The notes below the pieces were generated by a model that was not told the DNA's origin, did not search any database, and saw only the letters and a program-made list of their open reading frames with translations. From assembly GCA_903854365.1 (NCBI GenBank), contig CAINWE010000322.1, forward strand, positions 1-5,084: a stretch of DNA of 5,084 nt, in the 5' to 3' direction. Positions 1 to 4,703 of this stretch are shown here, piece by piece; position 1 is the first letter of the stretch; each line of letters begins with the position of its first letter. Source of the stretch: Oligoflexia bacterium (GTDB lineage Bacteria; Bdellovibrionota; UBA1018). Both the position numbers and the translations under genes were made by a program.

Positions 1-303
1 CGGCTCGTCGCCCTGAAGGTTGACGTAAACGTCGGCATTCAGCTGATCAGCAACTGCGGCTACCCGGTCCGTGCCACTCTGTAACTCTGGGGAGGTCATC
101 CGACAGGCCCCACCGACTTCCAGGACCACTTTTTCAATTCTAGAGTCATCCGTTGCGACCACTACCTGGTCGACTCCACGAGCTTTCTTAGCCCGCTCAT
201 AAACCCACTGAATCATGGGCTTACCGTGAATCATCGCTAGAGGCTTCGCCGCCAAGCGTGTTGAACCATACCTTGCCGGGATGACGACAATTGTTTTTTC
301 CAT
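1..303 (-). CDS. kdsB: 3-deoxy-manno-octulosonate cytidylyltransferase (CMP-Kdo synthetase), N-terminal part
   Basis: KdsB activates Kdo with CTP to give CMP-Kdo in the cytoplasm, the donor used to add Kdo to lipid A during LPS synthesis. Only the first 101 codons lie in the window; the gene continues leftward past base 1. The N-terminal nucleotide-binding loop reads IPARYGSTRLAAKPL (residues 8-22), followed by HGKPMIQWVYERA (26-38), VVVATDD (47-53), QSGTDR (75-80) and NLQGDEP (95-101), all in the order and spacing of KdsB. D99 is the equivalent of the family's metal-binding aspartate. The usual RLPGKPL has become RLAAKPL here, a conservative-looking change in the loop. The ATG at 303 is fixed as the start because an in-frame TAG lies three codons upstream. 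No Shine-Dalgarno sequence precedes it, so it probably depends on the operon upstream. The stop codon of the preceding phosphoesterase gene is 29 bp away. Identification is secure. Confidence 0.96.
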   Translation of the reverse strand, partial: MEKTIVVIPARYGSTRLAAKPLAMIHGKPMIQWVYERAKKARGVDQVVVATDDSRIEKVVLEVGGACRMTSPELQSGTDRVAAVADQLNADVYVNLQGDEP

Positions 304-332
304 CGAAAACTAGATTAGGTGAGCCAAATTAA

Positions 333-1460
333 TTATGCAAGGACTTCGACTTCAGGCTTCCAGGTCCCTTGCCATTGTTTCAAGCGTACTTGAGGCCGCC
401 CCTGGGTCAAGTTCGCAAGGGGATACTCGATAAAGGCATAGGTGAGGCGAATTTGTTTGCCGTAGTCATTTAAATCAAGATTGGTCGTTTCGTTCCAGGT
501 CCCCTCGTTGAAATATTCTTTTCCCTCTTTCCATCGACGATACCTGAGAATGTGCGTGTGACCAAAAATAACTGTATGAATTGAGTCATATTTTTCAAGG
601 ATCTTAAAGGCAATTTTGTCGTAATTCGGATACAATGAGATCTCCTTCAAAAGCCCAAGCGTAGCCCGAACACCCTGGTGAATTTGAAACCGACGTCTAA
701 ACAAAACGGTATCAAAAATGAACCTCGCTATTCGGAAGGCGGTCGCTAGCCCCCAAAAAATATCATGAAACAAAACCCAGAGAATCAATGTCGAACTGGG
801 GCGAACTTTATCCACATGCGGACGCGTCTGCTTAATCTCTGGCAAGAGCACCGCTACAAAAAGCGATCCCCAAGGCAGATTCAATACGGGCTCAGGCAGT
901 CCACGGTCGATGAAGGGGCGCTTGAGATCAATCTGCGAAAAACGTTCATGTTGTTGGCCATGTTCCACATAAACACCGTCGAATTGATAAGCCACATCAT
1001 AAAAACGCACTTCAGCACCTACTGCCTCAGCAAATGCTTTTCGCGGTCCTGGCCAGAGCATTCCAGCATCATGATTGCCTACCACATAGGTTACTCGATG
1101 GTGAGGGGTAGCAGCAAATTTTCGAAGGGCCTGAAAAAATTCTACATGTCCCTCGACAATCCTGTGAATTGCTCGAACAACGCTCCGCTCTGTAATGAGA
1201 TGAGTAAAAACCCCCCAGGTGTCAATTTGTAAAAGATTGAGAATATCTCCGTTCAAAATCAGCTCAACCTCGGCATCAGCGAAGGCACCGTTACGGTGAT
1301 AGTTCAGAAATTCTGCAAACTCGCGATCGTAAATAAAGTCTTCCAAAATATTTTGGGTGCCGTCTGCAAAATATCGACCTTTGCCTAAATGAAAATCACT
1401 CACAACGAGCTTGTAACGAGGGCGGGTTTGACTCATTTCTTGAAATTCTGCAACAGCCAT
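333..1460 (-). CDS. Calcineurin-like metallophosphoesterase with hydrophobic cap insertion
   Basis: A 375-residue enzyme of the calcineurin-like metallophosphoesterase superfamily, which hydrolyses phosphomono-, phosphodi- or pyrophosphate bonds with a two-metal centre. All signature motifs are present: D22-F-H24 (VSDFHLG), N70-G-D72, GNHD at 128-131, EHG with H167, and GHTH at 300-303. The active site therefore looks intact. Between H167 and GHTH there is a long insertion; residues 222-256 are strongly hydrophobic with flanking arginines and could lie on or in the inner membrane. There is no N-terminal signal peptide. The substrate is unknown. Its position directly upstream of kdsB suggests a lipid A/LPS or other envelope substrate. 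However, GNHD replaces the GNRD typical of LpxH, and the protein is much longer than LpxH (about 240 residues), so LpxH is not assigned. Start: the ATG at 1460 lies 15 bp after the preceding stop, with a weak GAGG about 13 bases upstream; the Met at residue 9 is an alternative start. Confidence 0.9.
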   Translation of the reverse strand: MAVAEFQEMSQTRPRYKLVVSDFHLGKGRYFADGTQNILEDFIYDREFAEFLNYHRNGAFADAEVELILNGDILNLLQIDTWGVFTHLITERSVVRAIHRIVEGHVEFFQALRKFAATPHHRVTYVVGNHDAGMLWPGPRKAFAEAVGAEVRFYDVAYQFDGVYVEHGQQHERFSQIDLKRPFIDRGLPEPVLNLPWGSLFVAVLLPEIKQTRPHVDKVRPSSTLILWVLFHDIFWGLATAFRIARFIFDTVLFRRRFQIHQGVRATLGLLKEISLYPNYDKIAFKILEKYDSIHTVIFGHTHILRYRRWKEGKEYFNEGTWNETTNLDLNDYGKQIRLTYAFIEYPLANLTQGRPQVRLKQWQGTWKPEVEVLA

Positions 1461-1475
1461 AGTGTTAATTAAGCC

Positions 1476-3350
1476 TCAGGATATTTTTTCCTTCAACTCA
1501 TCAGAGGCTCCCACCCGATCAGATGAGAGCGTTTTAGTTCCTGAGGGCGTACTCGATTCCAAGAGGCCATCTGCAATCCGAACGACTTGAGCCAATTTAC
1601 CTACTTTTTCGCGCAATTGAGCTGAGACCTCCTTCTCCTTGGCGTATTGATTCTGTAAGAGGTCCATATTGAACTCCATCAAATCGAGCCCTCGTTTCAG
1701 CTCAATCATTTTGGCTTCGCGCGAGTTCAGCAAAGCTTCCGAATCTCTCCTAGTCATTTCTAAGCGATTCTCGAGCTCTTTTTCTCGAACTCGAATTTTT
1801 CGAATGTCAATTCGCACTCTTTCTTTGAGCTGAGCGATTTCCTCACCCAGCTGCTGGACTTGAGCCTCAACCACCTTCACTTGATCGACCTTCGTTCTAA
1901 GTTGAAACCTCAACTCGCCAGACTCTTGCTCAAACTTCTCAATCAGCGAAGCACGTCGAGAGTCCTCGTCTTCGATCTTCTTTTTTTGCTCTTGGCAAGT
2001 ATGGAAAAGCTCAGCTGTTTTTGCACGTTCCTCTCGAAGTTGCTTCTCCAATGCGAATGCCTGATGTTTGGACTCTTTCAATTGCGCCGACAAAACAGCC
2101 ACATCTTGTTCGCGCAGAAGAAGGTATTTTTTAATCGTTTCAACGTCGGGTGCATGAGCAGCCCCCCCTGGCACAACCGCATCCCCCAACGGCCCATAAA
2201 TCAGAGGTTGAACTCTTCGCTGATAGAGGTACGGCATCTCCTGTTCTGCTTGAAGATCCGGAGGGGAAGGAGGATCGGTCTCCGATCGACTCTCTGGGAT
2301 AGCATCCGCCTCAGGTGGAGAGTACTGGGGAAGATCAGGGGTCATCGCAGGCAGGGACTCATCAGCAACAAGAGACTCACTATTAAACTCTATCGACGGC
2401 GCGCTGAATGCAGGTGGATCTTCGATCGGAATGGGCGGATCTTCGAAAGCCGGTGGAGAGGCTGACAAAGAAAGATCTAACGATGGCTTCAACTCAACTG
2501 AACCCGAACTGCCTACGACAGCACTTTCGTCCCCTTTGTGCTCATCTATGGCCTCACTAGAGGACAGCTGAATTTCAATACCGCCACTCTGCCCGGCAGG
2601 GATAAATCCCGGCTCTTTGAAATCGGGAGCAGCGACGTCCTCCGAATCACTAGCTGCCTCACTCGGACGCTCCGGAAAGCCCACCTCGAGCGAAATGCCT
2701 GTCTCTGCGGGAGGTCCAGGCGGAGATTCCGGGACCAAACTTGGAACTACTTCTGAAGCAGTTTCCTCAGCGGGGAAACTAGGCAACTCTAAATTGAATT
2801 CCGCTAATATTTGTCGAGACTCCTCAGAACCCACATCGTCGTTGAGCGAAATCAAGCTCAACTCAAACGGGCTATCCTGAGTTTCGGACTCTGCCGGAGC
2901 AGCTGGAAGTGCTCCCACCTCAAGCGCTAGATCATGCTGCTGACCTTCGGGAAGAACGGGAAATGTCCGTCCTAAAATACCTTCTACAGCACTCAATAGA
3001 TTCACTTCCGTTAAAGGCTCGTAAATGTAAGCATTTGCTCCGTCAGATGACTTTTGATGCTGAGCACATTGATCTTCTGTCCATTCTGACGTCGTCAAAA
3101 TCACCGGGAGATCCGACAACGACGGGTCGGCTTTAATCTTTGAAATCAATTGAAGCGCTGCCCCTTTTGGCTCGGAAGACACCCCCTCCCGATGAATGAT
3201 AGCCATTTCAACTGCTTGCCTGTGAAGCTGTAACATCTGCCAAGCCTCTTCAGCTCGGGATGCCAGCAAAAGGGTGATGCCTCGACTCTTAAAACCCAAG
3301 AAGATTGGATGCTCAGCGTTAATCTTTGGATTCAGGAAGATCATCTTCAT
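1476..3350 (-). CDS. Pseudo-receiver / coiled-coil scaffold protein (AglZ/FrzS-like architecture)
   Basis: A 624-residue cytoplasmic protein in three parts. Residues 1-128 have the pattern of a response-regulator receiver domain (strands near MKMIFLN, ITLLLAS, MAIIHRE, PVILTTS, NAYIYEP). The signalling residues are gone: the acidic pair after strand 1 is missing, the phosphoacceptor Asp is H53, and the conserved Lys before Pro is E111. It should not be phosphorylated and probably acts as a protein-binding module. Residues about 130-370 are acidic, Pro/Ser-rich and likely disordered, with recurring short hydrophobic/acidic motifs. A Tyr/Arg-rich island (372-392) leads into a long coiled coil (about 402-597), then a short polar tail. 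This order matches AglZ and FrzS, the pseudo-receiver coiled-coil polarity and motility proteins of Myxococcus, but the match is by architecture only. No upstream in-frame ATG is available before a TAG at 3405-3407; the Met at residue 3 is an alternative start. It heads a run with the phosphoesterase and kdsB. Confidence 0.85.
   Translation of the reverse strand: MKMIFLNPKINAEHPIFLGFKSRGITLLLASRAEEAWQMLQLHRQAVEMAIIHREGVSSEPKGAALQLISKIKADPSLSDLPVILTTSEWTEDQCAQHQKSSDGANAYIYEPLTEVNLLSAVEGILGRTFPVLPEGQQHDLALEVGALPAAPAESETQDSPFELSLISLNDDVGSEESRQILAEFNLELPSFPAEETASEVVPSLVPESPPGPPAETGISLEVGFPERPSEAASDSEDVAAPDFKEPGFIPAGQSGGIEIQLSSSEAIDEHKGDESAVVGSSGSVELKPSLDLSLSASPPAFEDPPIPIEDPPAFSAPSIEFNSESLVADESLPAMTPDLPQYSPPEADAIPESRSETDPPSPPDLQAEQEMPYLYQRRVQPLIYGPLGDAVVPGGAAHAPDVETIKKYLLLREQDVAVLSAQLKESKHQAFALEKQLREERAKTAELFHTCQEQKKKIEDEDSRRASLIEKFEQESGELRFQLRTKVDQVKVVEAQVQQLGEEIAQLKERVRIDIRKIRVREKELENRLEMTRRDSEALLNSREAKMIELKRGLDLMEFNMDLLQNQYAKEKEVSAQLREKVGKLAQVVRIADGLLESSTPSGTKTLSSDRVGASDELKEKIS
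2413..2446 (-). repeat. Imperfect 21-bp tandem repeat inside the linker
   Basis: The 13-mer GGTGGATCTTCGA (2413-2425, plus strand) recurs with one change as GGCGGATCTTCGA (2434-2446), exactly 21 bp apart. It encodes two successive seven-residue units ending in EDPP (residues about 299-312 of the pseudo-receiver protein: PAFEDPP, IPIEDPP). It keeps the reading frame and looks like a small in-frame duplication in a disordered linker. Confidence 0.6.
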
Positions 3351-3419
3351 CTGGATCTTTATCGGGTAAATTGGTGCAAAAGTTGACAGCGCTGGAGTAA
3401 AAAGCTAACGTTTTTATTA
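3351..3419. other. Divergent intergenic region
   Basis: This 69-bp AT-rich gap separates the start codons of the two divergent runs, so both sets of control signals must lie here or inside the flanking coding ends. Rightward, a clear promoter is visible (listed separately). Leftward, no convincing -35/-10 pair could be picked out. An 8-bp palindrome CAGCGCTG (3387-3394) overlaps the end of the rightward -35 box; it could be an operator half-site pair, but it is short enough to be chance. Confidence 0.6.
3383..3411 (+). promoter_or_regulatory. Putative sigma70-type promoter for the membrane protein-bactofilin run
   Basis: A perfect -35 hexamer TTGACA (3383-3388), then an optimal 17-bp spacer, then TAACGT (3406-3411). 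The latter keeps the first, second and last bases of TATAAT. Transcription would be expected to start near 3417-3419, immediately before the ATG at 3420, giving a leaderless or nearly leaderless message. The -10 is imperfect, so this is a prediction. Confidence 0.55.
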
Positions 3420-4265
3420 ATGAATCAGGTCCACTCATCATCCTCAGACCAGGTTACTGTCCTCGTCTTCAAGGATCACTTGGCAGCTCGAACTTTTCAT
3501 GTGCCTCGCGAATGGATTTCTAGACTCGGATTTTTAACCGGCTTCTTACTCCTATTTTCAATTGTCATGAGTGTGACCGCTGTGCGTTACTACAGACTCG
3601 CCAACCGAGCTGAAACCGCAGATACCCGGGTGCTCACTCTCAATCCAGCGAGCGCGCCCGCGGTCGTTCCCCAAAAAGTCCAAGACCCAGGCGTCGAGAC
3701 TCCCTCAGCAGTCACCGATATTCTCGAAACCCAGGCCCCGACGCCAAAATCTCCCGAAGAAGCTAATTTACACCCTGAAGATCAAACTCATACGATCACG
3801 GCGAACTTATTCTCTGCCCTGACTGCTCCGAGTCCACAGACCACCCTTCCCAATCCGTCGACACTCGCGTTTACCATCCAAAATCCTCGCTACTCCTGGC
3901 AAAAATCGACTTTGCAAGTCCGGTTCGCGTTGCAGTACGTTAAGAATGATCGTGGGAGCCAGCAGGGCAAAATTATCGTCCTGGCCCGCGGGCCGTCTCT
4001 CCTTTTGTCCTTCCCCGCCGAAACACTGAACCCGGCCGGTCTCCCCTCGTTGATTAATTATACCAAGGGTGAGTTTTTCTCAGTAAGTCGATACCGCGAG
4101 GGAACCGCGACCTTCGGTCCCCTCACGTCAAAAGATCTGATCAAGGAAGTAGAAATTCTAATCCTCTCAAAATCGGGCGAACTCCTCCTCCATCAATCGT
4201 TCCCACTGAAAGACAAGTTAGTCGAAGTACCTGCACATGACCCATCACCCCAGGAGGACTCTTGA
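3420..4265 (+). CDS. Single-pass membrane protein with periplasmic domain, bactofilin partner candidate
   Basis: A 281-residue protein that I do not recognise as a named family. Residues 1-35 are cytoplasmic, containing a strand-like VTVLVF and a basic stretch RTFHVPREWISR. Residues 37-55 form one transmembrane helix. Residues about 62-145 are a Pro/Thr/Ala-rich linker. Residues about 146-268 look like a compact, beta-rich domain (LQVRFALQY, GKIIVLARG, LLLSFP, VEILILS), predicted periplasmic. The short tail before the helix resembles that of M23 peptidases encoded next to bactofilins, but no HxxxD or HxH zinc motif is present, so it is not such a peptidase. It overlaps the bactofilin gene by 4 bp and is probably co-translated with it; a role in anchoring or reporting bactofilin position at the inner membrane is inferred. 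The ATG at 3420 has no Shine-Dalgarno. A TTG at 3480 preceded by AAGGA (3471-3475) is an alternative start that would cut the tail to about 15 residues. Confidence 0.8.
   Translation: MNQVHSSSSDQVTVLVFKDHLAARTFHVPREWISRLGFLTGFLLLFSIVMSVTAVRYYRLANRAETADTRVLTLNPASAPAVVPQKVQDPGVETPSAVTDILETQAPTPKSPEEANLHPEDQTHTITANLFSALTAPSPQTTLPNPSTLAFTIQNPRYSWQKSTLQVRFALQYVKNDRGSQQGKIIVLARGPSLLLSFPAETLNPAGLPSLINYTKGEFFSVSRYREGTATFGPLTSKDLIKEVEILILSKSGELLLHQSFPLKDKLVEVPAHDPSPQEDS
4252..4257 (+). promoter_or_regulatory. Ribosome binding site deciding the bactofilin TTG start
   Basis: AGGAGG lies four bases before TTG 4262-4264. The spacing is slightly short, but it is the only strong Shine-Dalgarno here, and the next in-frame ATG is residue 18, inside the conserved domain. 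The site lies inside the end of the upstream gene, supporting translational coupling through the TTGA overlap. Confidence 0.75.
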
Positions 4266-4645
4266 GTCACCTCCATGAGACTCAGATCAACATCGTATCA
4301 GAAGGCTCCCGCATGGAAGGTGACATCACGTTTGATCAAGTCTCCCGGATTCACGGTGTTCTGATCGGCCAGATCAAATCAAAACCCGGGAGCACCCTTA
4401 TCCTCAGCGAAACGAGCATGGTCGAAGGCAGCATCGAAGCAGATGCCCTCATGATTGATGGATACGTCAAAGGGAACATCAAGACGACCACCCGAGTCAT
4501 TGTTTCAAGGACAGGCCGCGTCATTGGTAACATTGAGACGCCGTCCTTAATTCTCGAATTCGGTGCGTACTTTGAAGGTGCCTGTAAAATGGGCTCAGCT
4601 CAACCGACAAAATCTAAATCCAAACCGCCCACTGTTTCCTCTTGA
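4262..4645 (+). CDS. Bactofilin family cytoskeletal protein
   Basis: Bactofilins polymerise without nucleotide into membrane-associated filaments that place envelope-modifying enzymes, chromosome-segregation proteins or motility proteins. This 127-residue protein has the family's usual small size. A single right-handed beta-helix core spans about residues 9-109, with regularly spaced glycines and hydrophobics: SEGSRMEGDI (13-22), IHGVLIGQI (30-38), STLILSETSMVEGSI (44-58), ALMIDGYVKGNI (62-73), VIVSRTGRVIGNIET (79-93), LILEFGAYFEG (96-106). The short N-terminus (MSHLHETQ) lacks an obvious hydrophobic membrane-targeting peptide, so membrane attachment may come from the preceding gene product. 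The C-terminal tail (111-127) is Lys/Ser/Pro-rich and likely disordered, as is common in the family. The start is the TTG at 4262, sharing TTGA with the upstream stop and preceded by AGGAGG. The family assignment is firm; the cellular role is not determined by sequence. Confidence 0.95.
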   Translation: MSHLHETQINIVSEGSRMEGDITFDQVSRIHGVLIGQIKSKPGSTLILSETSMVEGSIEADALMIDGYVKGNIKTTTRVIVSRTGRVIGNIETPSLILEFGAYFEGACKMGSAQPTKSKSKPPTVSS

Positions 4646-4697
4646 TCAGTCCAAAAAAAATTTGCTACCTCACCCATGGAAGAATCTTATCAAGAGG
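4638..4697 (+). repeat. Inverted repeat pairing the bactofilin stop region with the next ribosome binding site
   Basis: CCTCTTGAT (4638-4646) is the exact reverse complement of ATCAAGAGG (4689-4697). After one mismatch, two more pairs (4648-4649 with 4686-4687) extend the stem, leaving a loop of about 36 bases. The left arm contains the bactofilin stop TGA (4643-4645); the right arm contains the GAGG of the hydrolase Shine-Dalgarno. In mRNA this stem would hide that site unless a ribosome finishing bactofilin opens it. Confidence 0.5.
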
Positions 4698-4700
4698 TGA
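4692..4700 (+). promoter_or_regulatory. Ribosome binding site deciding the GTG start of the hydrolase
   Basis: AAGAGGTGA matches eight of nine bases of the consensus AGGAGGTGA. Its GAGG core ends six bases before GTG 4704-4706. This selects the GTG over the nearby ATG at 4676, which is in another frame and reaches a stop after 40 codons. Confidence 0.75.
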
Positions 4701-4703
4701 TCC

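Noticed and set aside
765..1232. 155-codon open frame on the plus strand
   Set aside because: It lies wholly antisense to the metallophosphoesterase, whose motifs are intact; the translation shows no family motif and the product composition is erratic.
333..1460. Calling the phosphoesterase lpxH
   Set aside because: The protein is about 135 residues longer than typical LpxH, has GNHD instead of GNRD and carries a large cap insertion; kdsB adjacency alone is not enough.
1465..1472. TTAATTAA palindrome in the 15-bp gap between two minus-strand genes
   Set aside because: It is a short AT-only palindrome in an AT-rich junction, with no second copy in a regulatory position; most likely chance.
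1860..2465. 201-codon open frame on the plus strand
   Set aside because: Antisense to the coiled coil and linker; the Leu/Arg-rich translation is what results from reading Glu/Lys/Gln coiled-coil codons backwards.
2538..3136. Three short plus-strand open frames
   Set aside because: They are antisense to the linker and receiver domain of the pseudo-receiver protein, have no motifs, and overlap one another.
3351..3440. Leftward promoter for the pseudo-receiver run
   Set aside because: Several weak pairs are possible (for example TTCATT and TTTACT 17 bp apart), but none beats chance in AT-rich sequence, so no site is called.
3420..4265. M23 (LytM) peptidase identity for the membrane protein
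   Set aside because: The neighbourhood and tail suggested it, but no HxxxD or HxH zinc-binding motifs occur anywhere in the 281 residues.
4351..4533. 60-codon minus-strand open frame
   Set aside because: It is antisense to the conserved bactofilin core, and its repetitive hydrophobic make-up mirrors the beta-helix codons.
4646..4703. Transcription terminator after bactofilin
   Set aside because: There is an A-run (4653-4660) but no stable hairpin followed by a T-run on the plus strand; the inverted repeat found has a loop of about 36 bases and no T-run.
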